A DNA stretch of 64,000 bases, from contig NZ_CDCA01000022.1 of the NCBI RefSeq assembly GCF_000820185.1, positions 124,323 through 188,322 on the forward strand. The letters are read 5' to 3'. Made by a program: the position numbers and the translations under genes. The notes beneath the pieces are model-generated. The model was not told the origin of the DNA, made no database searches, and saw nothing but the letters and a program-made list of their open reading frames with translations. Shown in pieces: positions 8,839 through 18,536 of the stretch (its first letter is position 1; each line of letters opens with the position of its first letter). This DNA is from Aeromonas tecta (GTDB lineage Bacteria; Pseudomonadota; Gammaproteobacteria; Enterobacterales; Aeromonadaceae).

Positions 8839-9447
8839 CTAGAACACCACCTTGAGTGCCAGGCCGATCAGCACCAGACCGCTCAGCTTGTCGATGACAG
8901 ACGATTTGGCCTTGAGCCAGGCCAGCACAGGGCCGCGCGACAGCACCAGCGCCACCAGCACATACCAGACGGCGTCGATGCCGCCGGCGGTGAGCATCAT
9001 GATGCTCCCCTCGCGCCAACCGGTATCGGCATGCACGAACTGGCTGAACAGGGCGATGAAGAAGATGGCGAGTTGGGGGTTCAGGAAGGCCACCATAAAG
9101 CCCTCGAAGGCGCCCTGCCGGCCACGCAGACCATGGGCTTCCTGTTCTACCTCACCGCTGGCAGGCTTGGCCAGCAGCGCCTTGACGCCGAGCCAGGCGA
9201 GGAAGGCGGCGCCGCCGTAGCGAATGATGTCAAACAGCACTGGGGTTTGGGTGATCAACACAGAGAGGCCGAGCGCCGTGATCAGCGCATAGATGCCGAC
9301 CCCGAGCCCGTGGCCGAGGGCGGTCGCTACCCCGTGTCCCTGCCCGCCCTGCACCGTGTTGCGGATGATCAGCGCCAGACTGGGTCCCGGGCTGATGGCC
9401 CCCATGAAACAAACCGCCGCCAGTGCCAACCAACTCGTGAATTCCAT
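8839..9447 (-). CDS. LysE/RhtB family translocator
   Basis: This 202-residue integral membrane protein has the RhtB-family N terminus (FTSWLALAAVCFMGAISPGPSLALIIRNTV, with the conserved PGP). About six hydrophobic segments follow, including the GLGVGIYALITALGLSVLI and GAAFLAWLGVKALL helices. Such proteins export amino acids or their derivatives across the inner membrane. The frame opens at 9549, but ATG at 9447 is chosen because GAGAGG precedes it and the family N terminus begins there. A LysR gene lies upstream on the same strand and could control it, which is only inference. Confidence 0.88.
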   Translation of the reverse strand: MEFTSWLALAAVCFMGAISPGPSLALIIRNTVQGGQGHGVATALGHGLGVGIYALITALGLSVLITQTPVLFDIIRYGGAAFLAWLGVKALLAKPASGEVEQEAHGLRGRQGAFEGFMVAFLNPQLAIFFIALFSQFVHADTGWREGSIMMLTAGGIDAVWYVLVALVLSRGPVLAWLKAKSSVIDKLSGLVLIGLALKVVF

Positions 9448-9609
9448 CACTGCCTCTCTCTCTCTCGAATGAAAATGAATACCGGCCCTCAGGGTAAGGG
9501 GGACGACATCATGCCAGAAGTGAAAGTTATGAATAGAACTCATAGCCAATGACTATGCAGCAGTATGAATGAATTGTTTTGTTAATTTTTGCAATATAAA
9601 GCACTGAGG

Positions 9610-10563
9610 CTACCTTGCGGGACCTTTCCCCAGGGTCTTGCGGCTCTCGCCGACGGTGCGTTGCAGATGATCCCGCAGGAAGGGGTAGGCCAGCTCCCGA
9701 AACCAGCGGTGAGCGGGGTCCTGATGGTGGCGCTGGTGCCACAGCAGATGATACTGCTGGGAGCGAGCGGCGAAGGGCAGGTCGCAGAAGCTCAGCTCGT
9801 GATCCAGGGCGAGCTGCCAGGCGATGTGGGCCGGGGTAGTCATCAGGCAATCGGTGCGCAGCAGCACCTCCACCGCCGCCTGGAAGAAGGGCACCCGGGC
9901 AAACCAGCGCCGGGACAGGCCCTGCGGCGCCAGCACCCGCTCCACCGGGCTGTCCTTGTCACCGCCGCCGCTCACCTGCAGGTGGGGCCAGGCGAGGTAG
10001 TCATCCAGGGTCGGCGCCGTGCCCGAGAGCGGATGGTGGCGCCCCATCAGCATCACCAGTCGGTCTTCCCCCTGATGCAAGCCCCGGATCTGATCCGGCA
10101 CCAGATCCGTGATGGTGGAGACCAGATCCAGCTCGGACTGCCACAGCTGCGGCAGCTGGCGCTTGTCCCACAGGCTGTATTCGAGGGCCGCCTGGGGGGC
10201 GGCGTTGGCGAGCGCGGCGCAGATATCCGGCAATATGTGCTGGGCCACGTAGTCCGAAGAAGCAAGCCGGAACACCCGCTCGCAGCGCTCGGGGTCAAAC
10301 TCGGGAGCGGCGTAGAGCCGGTCCAAGGCACCCAAAGAATCCGCAAGCTGGGCTGCCAGACGCTCCGCCCGCGGCGTCAGCAGCCAACGCTGGCCTTCTC
10401 GCACCAGCAGCTCGTCACCGAACTCGCCGCGCAGCTGGGTCAGCTGCTTGCTGATGGAGGGCTGACTCAGGTGCAACAGCTCGGCCGCCCGGCTGATGTT
10501 GCGGGTCTCCAGCAACACCTTGAGGGTCGGCAACAGGTTGAGATTCGCTTTGTGCACTACCAT
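9610..10563 (-). CDS. LysR-family transcriptional regulator
   Basis: The 317-residue protein has an N-terminal winged helix-turn-helix (LLPTLKVLLETRNISRAAELLHLSQPSISKQLTQL, about residues 8-45). A LysR substrate-binding domain follows from about residue 95. The C terminus (QDPAHRWFRELAYPFL) is like that of NodD/LeuO-type members. ATG at 10563 follows an in-frame GTG. It is divergent from the FabH-like gene, with about 210 bp between them, so it may regulate that gene or the downstream LysE-type exporter. The inducer is unknown. Confidence 0.9.
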   Translation of the reverse strand: MVVHKANLNLLPTLKVLLETRNISRAAELLHLSQPSISKQLTQLRGEFGDELLVREGQRWLLTPRAERLAAQLADSLGALDRLYAAPEFDPERCERVFRLASSDYVAQHILPDICAALANAAPQAALEYSLWDKRQLPQLWQSELDLVSTITDLVPDQIRGLHQGEDRLVMLMGRHHPLSGTAPTLDDYLAWPHLQVSGGGDKDSPVERVLAPQGLSRRWFARVPFFQAAVEVLLRTDCLMTTPAHIAWQLALDHELSFCDLPFAARSQQYHLLWHQRHHQDPAHRWFRELAYPFLRDHLQRTVGESRKTLGKGPAR

Positions 10564-10772
10564 CACCTCGGTGAAGCCTGGGGAAAAGAGAGAGCGCCTA
10601 TCTTAGGACAAGCAGGGCCGGGAACTTAAGCAAAATCACCGGCTTGCTCGCCCCGTCATTCGCCTCCTGCCGCAGGCAGGCACATGACCACGAGATGACA
10701 CTGGTTGACCTGTCCGGCATAATTGGACGATTTTCCGCCCACGGGCGACTCATAACAAGAAGCGACCACAAG

Positions 10773-11855
10773 ATGAAATACGCCAATATCACCGGCTGGG
10801 GCAAATGCTTGCCCCCCGCAGTGCTGACCAACGACGATCTCAGCACCATCATGGACACCTCGGACGAGTGGATCTACCCGCGTACCGGCATCAAGGCGCG
10901 CCGAGTCTCCCACGTCAGCAACTCGACCCTCGCCACCCTGGCCGGTCGCCGCGCCCTGGCCTGCGCCGGTCTCGAGGCCAGCGAACTCGACGGCATCATA
11001 CTGGCCACCGCCACCCCGGGCACTCTGGTCCCCAACGGCGCCTCCGCGGTGCAACAAGCCCTCGGCGCCCACCAGGCGGCGGTGTTCGATCTCAATGCCG
11101 CCTGTACCGGCTTCGTCTATGCCCTCTCGGTCGCCACCTCCCTGGTGCAGACCGGCATGATGAGCAAGGTGCTGGTGATAGGCGCCGAGCGACTGACCCA
11201 GTTGCTGGATTGGGCCAAGCGCGACACCGCCGTGCTGTTCGGTGACGGCGCCGGCGCCGTGGTGCTCGAGGCGAGCGACATCGAATCTGGGCTCATCGCC
11301 AACAAGCTCGGCTGTGACAGCGAGGCCCGCGAGATCCTGCACGTGCCGAATTTTGGTACCGATCGGGTGCGCTTCGCCGACATCGACGGCCTGTTCACCT
11401 TCAACTTCGAGGGGCAGGAGATCTTCAAGCGCGCCGTGCGTGGCATGGGCGAGGCCACCGGCGCCGTGCTGGCTCAGGCGGGCATAGCGCCGGAGCAGGT
11501 CGATCTCATCGTCCCGCACCAGGCCAACATGCGCATCATCGAGACCCTGGCCAAGCGCATGAACGCCCCCATGGACAAGGTGATGGTCAACATAGAGCAC
11601 TACGGCAACACCTCGGCCGCCACCGTCCCAATCGCCCTGTGCGAGGCGCTGGAGCAGGGCCGGGTCAAGCCGAACAGCTATCTGCTGAGCGCCGCCTTCG
11701 GTGCCGGCCTGACCTGGGGCGCCGCCCTCCTCAAGTGGGGCGACCGGGTCACCCCGCTTGGCCATTGTGATGAGGAGCTGCCCCCCTGTGAGCAGAACGC
11801 GCTGGAACTCATCGCCCACGCGGTCGACGGCTGCCAGCAGGCCCGCGACGCCTGA
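10773..11855 (+). CDS. fabH: Beta-ketoacyl-ACP synthase III family protein
   Basis: This thiolase-fold condensing enzyme has 360 residues, longer than the about 317 of E. coli FabH. The active-site Cys111 lies in [12 protein letters not shown]. His is in [10 protein letters not shown] and Asn in [10 protein letters not shown], so the Cys-His-Asn triad of KAS III is complete. A C-terminal extension of about 35 residues follows the normal end (GAALLKWGD). The frame extends to 10644, but ATG at 10773 ([14 protein letters not shown]) gives the family N terminus. It stands alone next to a LysR gene, away from a fab cluster. It is therefore more likely a second, specialised FabH than the housekeeping copy. 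Confidence 0.88.
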   Translation: MKYANITGWGKCLPPAVLTNDDLSTIMDTSDEWIYPRTGIKARRVSHVSNSTLATLAGRRALACAGLEASELDGIILATATPGTLVPNGASAVQQALGAHQAAVFDLNAACTGFVYALSVATSLVQTGMMSKVLVIGAERLTQLLDWAKRDTAVLFGDGAGAVVLEASDIESGLIANKLGCDSEAREILHVPNFGTDRVRFADIDGLFTFNFEGQEIFKRAVRGMGEATGAVLAQAGIAPEQVDLIVPHQANMRIIETLAKRMNAPMDKVMVNIEHYGNTSAATVPIALCEALEQGRVKPNSYLLSAAFGAGLTWGAALLKWGDRVTPLGHCDEELPPCEQNALELIAHAVDGCQQARDA

Positions 11856-11878
11856 GCCCTGCCGACCATTTCTGTGTG

Positions 11879-11903
11879 AGAGGAGCCCTGGGCTCCTCTT
11901 TTT
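11879..11903 (+). terminator. Rho-independent terminator after the FabH-like gene
   Basis: A 9-bp stem (AGAGGAGCC / GGCTCCTCT) with a short loop is followed directly by a run of T. Confidence 0.85.
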
Positions 11904-12056
11904 GTTGGCTGATTGTTCGCTGACCCGCCTCCCGCCCCGGCCTGCCCAAGTGCCCTATCCCCGGCATGAAAGTCGTTGAAAAGCGTGATTTTTGAGCGAG
12001 AGATATCAAAAAATGACCAAACGATACTTTTTTCTCGTCAGAATGGGGCTGAGGGG

Positions 12057-12084
12057 TTCACAACCCCACGGGATCTGGTAGTAT
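12057..12084 (+). promoter_or_regulatory. Promoter of the tRNA-Tyr operon
   Basis: A TTCACA -35-like box (12057-12062) and a TAGTAT -10-like box (12079-12084) are separated by 16 bp. The following GCGGCC is a GC-rich discriminator of the kind seen at stringently controlled stable-RNA promoters. A/T-rich sequence upstream (about 11985-12035) could act as an UP element. Transcription would begin just before the first tRNA at 12101. Confidence 0.65.
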
Positions 12085-12100
12085 GCGGCCTCGCACTTGG

Positions 12101-12185
12101 GGAGGGGTTCCCGAGCGGCCAAAGGGATCAGACTGTAAATCTGACGGCTCTGCCTTCGAAGGTTCGAATCCTTCTCCCTCCACCA
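12101..12185 (+). tRNA. tRNA-Tyr (anticodon GTA), copy 1
   Basis: This 85-nt class II tRNA has a complete acceptor stem (GGAGGGG with TCCCTCC), discriminator A and an encoded CCA. The anticodon GTA lies in CAGACTGTAAATCTG, and the TTCGAATC T-loop and long variable arm are present. It is the first of three identical copies. Confidence 0.97.
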
Positions 12186-12218
12186 TTCAAGTGCGAAAAA
12201 ATCAGGAAAATACCCCGT

Positions 12219-12303
12219 GGAGGGGTTCCCGAGCGGCCAAAGGGATCAGACTGTAAATCTGACGGCTCTGCCTTCGAAGGTTCGAATCCTTCTCCCTCCA
12301 CCA
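12219..12303 (+). tRNA. tRNA-Tyr (anticodon GTA), copy 2
   Basis: It is identical over 85 nt to the first copy, with CCA encoded. A 33-nt spacer separates it from copy 1. The bases just before it (ATACCCCGT) recur before copy 3. Confidence 0.97.
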
Positions 12304-12342
12304 TCTTCCTGAGTAGCAGGCCAAAAAATAGTAATACCCCGT

Positions 12343-12427
12343 GGAGGGGTTCCCGAGCGGCCAAAGGGATCAGACTGTAAATCTGACGGCTCTGCCTTCG
12401 AAGGTTCGAATCCTTCTCCCTCCACCA
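12343..12427 (+). tRNA. tRNA-Tyr (anticodon GTA), copy 3
   Basis: It is identical to copies 1 and 2, with CCA encoded. A 39-nt spacer separates it from copy 2, and a terminator follows 8 nt after the CCA. Confidence 0.97.
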
Positions 12428-12435
12428 TTCTTCAG

Positions 12436-12460
12436 AAAACCCGGCCTGGCGCCGGGTTTT
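12436..12460 (+). terminator. Terminator of the tRNA-Tyr operon
   Basis: A 10-bp stem (AAAACCCGGC / GCCGGGTTTT) with a five-base loop is followed by CGCTTTT. Confidence 0.85.
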
Positions 12461-12562
12461 CGCTTTTCTGGCCGAATTCCATTTGGCACTGTCAAATCTG
12501 ACAATTGCCCTCCCCCGGTTTTTTAGAAACAGTGGACTCCTCATCGCAAGGAGCGACCTCTC

Positions 12563-12850
12563 ATGTTTGAAATCTGGGATGAAACGGGCAAGGAGTACGG
12601 ACTGACCCTGTCCGAGCTGCAGCAGCGCCTCTGCACCTACCGGGGTGAGGTCATGGTGCGCTACCTCAATCGGCTCGGCCTGCCGGCGACCCTGTTCCTG
12701 ACAGTGCAACAGGGGCAGGCCTATCAGCGCTTCAAGGCCGGCACCCCGCTACTGGACTGGGATTGGCTGGCGCAGTCCATCCATGCTGTGCCTGTTCGTG
12801 ATGCCGACATTCACCCGAAGAATCATGCCCTGCGTCTGGCGGCCAACTAA
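12563..12850 (+). CDS. Hypothetical protein
   Basis: I do not recognise a family in this 95-residue product. It is soluble, mixed alpha/beta in look, and begins MFEIWDETGKEYGLTLSEL with AAGGAG upstream at good spacing. Codon use matches its neighbours, which supports it being real. It lies just after the tRNA-Tyr terminator and ends 3 bp before the convergent patatin gene. No function can be proposed. Confidence 0.65.
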   Translation: MFEIWDETGKEYGLTLSELQQRLCTYRGEVMVRYLNRLGLPATLFLTVQQGQAYQRFKAGTPLLDWDWLAQSIHAVPVRDADIHPKNHALRLAAN

Positions 12851-12853
12851 GGC

Positions 12854-13729
12854 TTAGCGTCCCCGCTCTGTCTCGGCTCCCTGGCTGGCCGATCCTGTCT
12901 CGGCCAGATAGGCCAATCCCGCCTGCCAGCCCATTTGATAACCCTGCTCCAGCCTGTCTCTGTCCGTGGTCATGCGGCCGACCCGAAAGCCCGCGGGGGG
13001 CACTATGACCCGGATGCGGCAATCCGCCGGCGGCTGGCGGATAAAGTCGATGGCATCGTTGTAGCTGCGATGACGCACCAGGCTCGCCTCGGCCAACGCC
13101 GGGGTGCGGCGCAGCAGGTGGCGGTGTAGGGCCGGCAATCTGGGCGCCCTCTTGCGATAGCCGAGCGGCCGGGACAGCACCACAGTGATCTCCCGCGCCC
13201 CCTGCTCATAGGCGTGGCGCACCGGAATGGAGTCCGCCACCCCGCCGTCCGTCATGGCCTCCCCCCCGATGCTCACGAAGTCGCGATAGGCGAGCGGCAC
13301 CGAGCAGGAGGCCTTGATCTGCTGCTCCAGCGCCTCTGCACTCCCCCTGAGATAGGCGGCCTGACCGTCCGAGACCCGGGTAGTGACCACGGTCAGCGGC
13401 ACCCTACTCTCGGCAAAGTGCGCGAGATCCAGCCTGATCTCGCGGATGGTGATCTCCCACAGCCAGTCGAGATCGAGCCAGTGGCCACCGCGCAGGAACT
13501 TGGCCAGGCTGATGAACTCGGGGCGACAGGAGTAATCGGTGATGACCCTGTGGTTGCGCCCCTGCTGACCGGCCAGATAGGCCGCCAGGTTGACCGCCCC
13601 CGCCGACACCCCGATGCAGTGATCGAACGCCGTCTTCCCCTTCGCCAAAAAGGCATCCAGCACCCCGGCGGCGAAGATGCCGCGCATGGCGCCCCCCTCG
13701 ACCACCAGGGCCGTTTGCTGCCGACTCAT
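12854..13729 (-). CDS. Patatin-like phospholipase family protein
   Basis: This 291-residue predicted serine lipid acyl hydrolase has a patatin domain. The oxyanion-hole glycines are in VVEGGAMRGIFAAG, the nucleophile Ser42 in GVSAGA, and Asp161 of the Ser-Asp dyad in MTDGGVADSIPV. The layout resembles the YjjU subgroup. There is no signal peptide, so it is presumably cytoplasmic or membrane-associated. The substrate is not shown. Whether it is a housekeeping lipase or an effector cannot be decided from sequence, and there is no secretion-system gene nearby. Confidence 0.9.
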   Translation of the reverse strand: MSRQQTALVVEGGAMRGIFAAGVLDAFLAKGKTAFDHCIGVSAGAVNLAAYLAGQQGRNHRVITDYSCRPEFISLAKFLRGGHWLDLDWLWEITIREIRLDLAHFAESRVPLTVVTTRVSDGQAAYLRGSAEALEQQIKASCSVPLAYRDFVSIGGEAMTDGGVADSIPVRHAYEQGAREITVVLSRPLGYRKRAPRLPALHRHLLRRTPALAEASLVRHRSYNDAIDFIRQPPADCRIRVIVPPAGFRVGRMTTDRDRLEQGYQMGWQAGLAYLAETGSASQGAETERGR

Positions 13730-13994
13730 CCCGCCTCCCTCCCAATGCTATGGTGAATAGATTCAGACCCAGGTTCATTCACAGCAGGATTGACTACTGC
13801 AGCCTGGCTGACCTCAGATTCCGACTCTTGGCGTCCTTTTTAACGACACTTTTTATGGCGTTTTTCACGGCACTTTGTGAATGGACACACAGTTTGGCCC
13901 ATTCAGAGCCCCTCTTGTGACCGACATCCCTATAATGTCCGCGCCTCACTTGACCCTACAGAGGCATAACATCTTGATGCTACGGAATATTACA

Positions 13995-15368
13995 ATGAAA
14001 AACATCAACAAAACCCTGGTCGCCGCTGCCATTTCCCTCGGAATGCTGGCAGGCTGTAACAGCCAAAACGACTCAGAGACCCCGACCCCCATGGTTCGCT
14101 TCGCTACCTTCAACCTCTCCTTCGACCGCACCGCCGCCGGCATGCTGAGCGCCGAGCTGGTGCTAGACAGAGCCGCCCAGGATGCCCTGCTGACCCGCTA
14201 TCAGGCCGGTGACGGCAGCCTAAGCCAGGCCGAGATCACCCGCGCGAAAGACGTACAGCAGATCCGCAATATCGCCGAAATCATCCAGCGTACCCGCCCG
14301 GATGTCTTCCTGCTGAACGAGTTCGACAACGACGGCAAGGGGGAGAGCAGCGCCGATCTGCAGGCGTTCAACAGCAACTACCTGGCCCACCCGCAACACG
14401 CCGATGTGCAGGTCATCAGCTACCCGGTGATGCAGAACTTTGCCACCAACACAGGTCTGATGAGCGGCCAGGATCTCAACCTGGACGGCAAGGTCAACAG
14501 CGGGCCGGACGACGCCTGGGGCTTTGGCAACTACCACGGCCAGTACGCCTTCGCCGTGATGTCGAAATATCCCATCGACACCAAGGGGATCCGCACCTTC
14601 CAGCACTTCAAGTGGAAGGACATGCCGGGCGAAACCAACCCCGTCATCGACGACTGCAACAACCCCAAGGCGCCGATCCCGGCCGGCCGCCAGTGTGGCC
14701 AGCCCTGGTATGACGCCGCGGCCTGGGCCCAGTTCCCGCTCTCCTCCAAAAACCACGCGGATGTGCCGGTGCTGGTCAAGACCGCCAAGGGGGAAGAGGT
14801 GATCCACTTCCTCATCTCCCATCCGACCCCGCCCATCTTCGGCAACGCGGCGCGCCACAACGTCAAGCACAACAGGGCCGAGGTCGCCTTCTGGCAGGAC
14901 TATGTGGAAGCCGCCAGTTACATGGTGGATGACGCGGGCAAGGCCGGTGGTCTGCCCGCGGGCGCTCGCTTCGTCATCGCCGGGGATCTCAACGCCGATC
15001 CCCAACTCGGCGACGGGGATCTGAGTGCCATCCAGGACTTGCACAACCATGTGCTGGTCAATCAGGCGGTCACCAACGGCGCCCTGATCCCGGTGAGCCA
15101 GGGGGGCCCCGAGTGCCTCGCCAGCCAACCGGATCAGTGCAAGCGCAACAACAACAGGCCGACCCCTGAGCGCATCACCAGCAGCAGCGGCCTGCAGCTC
15201 GATCACCTGATCCCCTCCGCCAACCTCAATGCGGTGGCCTCGGGGGTGTTCTGGCCCGCCAGCTTCGAGCCCGGCTACCACCTGGTGTATGACGCCAAGC
15301 TCGGTATCGCCAAGGGGGTGAGTTCGGATCACCGCCTGGTGTGGGTGGACTTCGAACTGGACAAGTGA
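13995..15368 (+). CDS. Exported endonuclease/exonuclease/phosphatase-family lipoprotein
   Basis: The 457-residue product starts with a lipoprotein signal: a basic N terminus, a hydrophobic stretch, then the lipobox LGMLAGC with Cys21. An endonuclease/exonuclease/phosphatase fold follows. Signature segments include ATFNLSFDR near the start of the domain, FLLNEFDNDGKGE (metal-binding Glu), VIAGDLNADPQLGDGD and the terminal SSDHRLVWVDF (catalytic Asp-His). It should be a metal-dependent phosphodiesterase or phosphatase anchored at the envelope. ATG at 13977 in the same frame is an alternative start. The substrate is unknown. Confidence 0.87.
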   Translation: MKNINKTLVAAAISLGMLAGCNSQNDSETPTPMVRFATFNLSFDRTAAGMLSAELVLDRAAQDALLTRYQAGDGSLSQAEITRAKDVQQIRNIAEIIQRTRPDVFLLNEFDNDGKGESSADLQAFNSNYLAHPQHADVQVISYPVMQNFATNTGLMSGQDLNLDGKVNSGPDDAWGFGNYHGQYAFAVMSKYPIDTKGIRTFQHFKWKDMPGETNPVIDDCNNPKAPIPAGRQCGQPWYDAAAWAQFPLSSKNHADVPVLVKTAKGEEVIHFLISHPTPPIFGNAARHNVKHNRAEVAFWQDYVEAASYMVDDAGKAGGLPAGARFVIAGDLNADPQLGDGDLSAIQDLHNHVLVNQAVTNGALIPVSQGGPECLASQPDQCKRNNNRPTPERITSSSGLQLDHLIPSANLNAVASGVFWPASFEPGYHLVYDAKLGIAKGVSSDHRLVWVDFELDK

Positions 15369-15388
15369 TCCCAAAGATCACCCAATGA

Positions 15389-15415
15389 AAAGCGGGGCCA
15401 TAGTGGCCCCGCTTT
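15389..15415. terminator. Bidirectional terminator between the lipoprotein gene and ttrA
   Basis: A 12-bp stem (AAAGCGGGGCCA / TGGCCCCGCTTT) with loop TAG is T-rich on both sides. It serves the plus-strand lipoprotein gene and the minus-strand ttrBCA operon. Confidence 0.9.
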
Positions 15416-15428
15416 TTTGTCTCTGGCG

Positions 15429-18400
15429 CTACACCAGCTTGTCGACCCTGGCCGGCAGGCCCTGGCGCGCCGAGGAGCCGATGGCCCAGTCCACCAGGGG
15501 GTAGCGACCGTGACGGCTCGGATCCAGCACCGCCAGATCGTTGAGGTTGACCCCGGCCCCGCGCAAGGGGCTCGCCGCCACCTCCTTGCCATCGACCCAG
15601 TGCGCCCGCACCCCCAGCTCCTTGTGACCGAAGCCGTGCTCGATGGCGATGGCATCCGTTTGCACCCCGGCCACGCACTCGGCCACCCCGATCAGGCTGC
15701 CATCCGGGGTGCTGACCCGCACCCTGTCCCCGCTCTCTATGCCTAAGCGCGCCGCCGTCTCTGAGTTGAGCCGCACCCGGTTGCTGGGGTTCACCTGGCG
15801 CAGGCGATCCGAACCGATGCTCATGGAGCTCATGGTGTGAGACTTGTAGCTGGTGAGCAGCAGGGGCCATTGGGCCGGCTTGAACGCCTCGTTGAGCGGC
15901 GTACCATCCGCCAGCTGGGGGCGGAAGAAGCGCGGGGTGCCACTCAGGAACTGGCCGCTCTGGCTGTGACGACGGCTGCCCACCTCGGGGTTCCACAGCA
16001 TCAATGGCTTGGGCCAGCGCTTGCTCGGCTGACCGGCCTCATCGCGCCCCTTGACCACCGGCTCGAAGCGCCCGCCCCGGGCGAAGAGGTAGGCGGCGCG
16101 GCCCGCCTCCTCCGGGCTCAGGGTGGCGTTCAGCACCGGCATGATGCGCTCCACCCCGGACCAGGCGAGGTCCTCTGGCCCTATGGCGGGCACCGGTTGG
16201 CCCAGATAGGCGACGTTCGCCGCGCCATAGAGGGAGAAGTCCGCCGCCTTGTTCAAGCCGTGCAGCTTGCCATCTGCCCCCTTGACCGCCCCCTCCCCAA
16301 AGCCCGGCAGGCCGAGGCGCTTGGCCACCGCGATAAGGAAGGACTCCATGCAGACGGGATCCCCCGAGGCGGTCTTGGCGACGCGAGGCTCCACCACCGG
16401 CCAGCGGCCGGTGGAGACTTTGGTCATGACCCCGTGCCAGGCGGTGGCCCAGCCCCAGGACTCGTAGGTGAGGGTGTCTGGCACTAGGTAATCCGACAGC
16501 GCCGAGGATTCGTTGATGAAGCTGTCGATGCTGATAAAGAGCGGCAACACGCTCGGGTCTTTCAACTGCTCGCCTATGGCCTTGGCGAGTCCGGCCTGAC
16601 CGTAGAGGGGGTTGCCCATGTGGTTGATCCAGGCCTTGAGCCGGTAGGGATAGCCGTTCACCGCCGCGGTCAGGTGCTCGCCGAGCAAGGGGCCCGAGAT
16701 GGGGAACCAGGGCTCTCGCGCCGGATAGGGGTTCTGCCCCGCCTCCCGCTTGCGGCGATATTCCGAGGTCTTCTCGTAAGGGAACTTGGATCGGGAAAGG
16801 AAGACCCCTGCGGGTTTGACCATGCCAGGGAAGCTCGCCAGATCGTAGCGCGGTCCTGCGCCGAAGGGATCGAACTTGCCGCCGCTCGCCACGGCGCCCC
16901 CCCGGGCGTTGAGGTTACCTATCATGGCGTTGAGCATCATGATGGCCCAGGCCGAATAGAAGCCGTTGGCACTCATGGTGCCGCCGTGGGAGACCACCGC
17001 CGCCCGGGTGCCGTGGCTGGTGAACTCCCGCGCCAGCTCGACGATGTCGTTCACCGGCACGGCGCACTCGGCGCTGTACTGCTCCAGGGTGTGCTCCCGG
17101 CACGATTCGGCCAGCAGCTGGAAGCTGCTCTTGACCGCCAGCTCGCCACTTGGAACTGTGATGCGGCGATCGACCCAGAGGCTGGCCCGCTCGCACTGGC
17201 CGGCGGGCAACAGGGCTCCACTGCCCGCATCGGCCACCAGCACGGCATCCCCTTCCCCATGGGCCTCCTCCTCAAAGGGCAGCCCGAGATCGCTTGAGCG
17301 CAGCATCTGGCCGAAACGCGGGTGGGATTGGTCGCTGACCACCAGATGGCTGGCATTGCTGAAACCGCGATAACCGGCCCGCTCGGCGGCCTCGGCATTG
17401 GGCGCTGCCAGGAAGGACTCGGCGTAGCGCCGGTTGTCGATGATCCAGCGCAGCATGGCCAGGGCCAGGGCGGAATCCGTGGCGGGCCTGATGGGCAGCC
17501 AACGGTTGGCGGGGGCGGAGGGCATGTTCACAGTATTGGGCAAACTCGGTGCCACCACCACGTAGGAGAACGGCTTGCCCTCCCGCGCCCGGTTCGCCGC
17601 CAGCTGGCGGGACTGACGCTTGAAGGGGTTGCCGGACTGCTGGGGTGAGGTGCCCATAAACAGCAGGAAGTCGCTCTCGTCCCAATCGGGCTTGAGGTGG
17701 GCATTTTTCTCCAGATCGTCCAGCAGGGCGCCGGCCCCGACCCGGAACGACAGGCCGCAGTAGGCGCCGTGGTTCGCAAAGTTGCGGGTGCCGAAGCCGT
17801 TGAAGGTGAAGCGCTTGATGAAGTGATCCCGACCCTCGTCCGAGGCGTTGCTCACCAGCAGCTGGTTCGCCCTGGGGCCGTATTCCGGGTTCATGGGATC
17901 CAGCGGCTCCGCGAGGTTGCGTATGGCCCTCAACCCCTCGATCTGGCCCTCGCCGAACAGATTGCCCCCCTCCACCACCTCTTGCACCAACTGCTCAAAC
18001 GGAATGCTCTGCCAGCGGCCGCTGCCGCGCGGCCCCACCCGCTTGAGGCAGCGGGTGACTCTGTGCGGGCTGTCGAGCTGCTCGAGCATGGCGTTGCCCC
18101 GGGCGCAGGCGGTGGAGCGACCCTCCAACCCACCTTCCTGATAACCGCTGGTGCCGAGCAATGCCTGCTTGATCGGCGTCTTGAAGTCGATGTGGTGGCG
18201 GGCGGAGAGCGGGTGATAGGGGTTGCCGAGGATCCGCACTATCTTGTCGCTCTCGTTGTCGATGCGGGCCCGCACCCCGCACAGGGTCCAGCAGCCGAGG
18301 CACATGGTGTTGGCGAGGCGCTGGGCCGGGTTGGGGTGCAGCTCCCCCTGCGCATCGATATGGTATTCCACCGGGAGCGAGTTGCCGTGGATGGGATCCC

Positions 18401-18536
18401 GGGTCGGCTTGCCGGCGCTGCCGGTAGCCACGCCGTTCACCACCTGCCTAATGGTGTCGCTGTAACCGGCCACGAAGAGCCCTGTGCCCCCGGCGATGGC
18501 GGCGCCCTTGAGAAACTTGCGTTTGCTGTGATCCAT
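15429..18536 (-). CDS. ttrA: Tetrathionate reductase catalytic subunit A (molybdopterin oxidoreductase)
   Basis: TtrA reduces tetrathionate to thiosulfate at a bis-molybdopterin guanine dinucleotide site in the periplasm. The 1035-residue protein fits TtrA length. The N terminus carries a Tat-type signal reading SKRKFLKG, with Lys-Arg instead of Arg-Arg. The [4Fe-4S] ligand region is CLGCWTLCGVRAR plus a later Cys in STACARG. A Cys in HGAYCGLSFRVG is the likely Mo ligand. The C-terminal molydopterin-binding domain ends QGLPARVDKLV. It is the last gene of ttrBCA: the ttrC stop TAG is followed immediately by this ATG, which implies translational coupling. Confidence 0.95.
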   Translation of the reverse strand: MDHSKRKFLKGAAIAGGTGLFVAGYSDTIRQVVNGVATGSAGKPTRDPIHGNSLPVEYHIDAQGELHPNPAQRLANTMCLGCWTLCGVRARIDNESDKIVRILGNPYHPLSARHHIDFKTPIKQALLGTSGYQEGGLEGRSTACARGNAMLEQLDSPHRVTRCLKRVGPRGSGRWQSIPFEQLVQEVVEGGNLFGEGQIEGLRAIRNLAEPLDPMNPEYGPRANQLLVSNASDEGRDHFIKRFTFNGFGTRNFANHGAYCGLSFRVGAGALLDDLEKNAHLKPDWDESDFLLFMGTSPQQSGNPFKRQSRQLAANRAREGKPFSYVVVAPSLPNTVNMPSAPANRWLPIRPATDSALALAMLRWIIDNRRYAESFLAAPNAEAAERAGYRGFSNASHLVVSDQSHPRFGQMLRSSDLGLPFEEEAHGEGDAVLVADAGSGALLPAGQCERASLWVDRRITVPSGELAVKSSFQLLAESCREHTLEQYSAECAVPVNDIVELAREFTSHGTRAAVVSHGGTMSANGFYSAWAIMMLNAMIGNLNARGGAVASGGKFDPFGAGPRYDLASFPGMVKPAGVFLSRSKFPYEKTSEYRRKREAGQNPYPAREPWFPISGPLLGEHLTAAVNGYPYRLKAWINHMGNPLYGQAGLAKAIGEQLKDPSVLPLFISIDSFINESSALSDYLVPDTLTYESWGWATAWHGVMTKVSTGRWPVVEPRVAKTASGDPVCMESFLIAVAKRLGLPGFGEGAVKGADGKLHGLNKAADFSLYGAANVAYLGQPVPAIGPEDLAWSGVERIMPVLNATLSPEEAGRAAYLFARGGRFEPVVKGRDEAGQPSKRWPKPLMLWNPEVGSRRHSQSGQFLSGTPRFFRPQLADGTPLNEAFKPAQWPLLLTSYKSHTMSSMSIGSDRLRQVNPSNRVRLNSETAARLGIESGDRVRVSTPDGSLIGVAECVAGVQTDAIAIEHGFGHKELGVRAHWVDGKEVAASPLRGAGVNLNDLAVLDPSRHGRYPLVDWAIGSSARQGLPARVDKLV

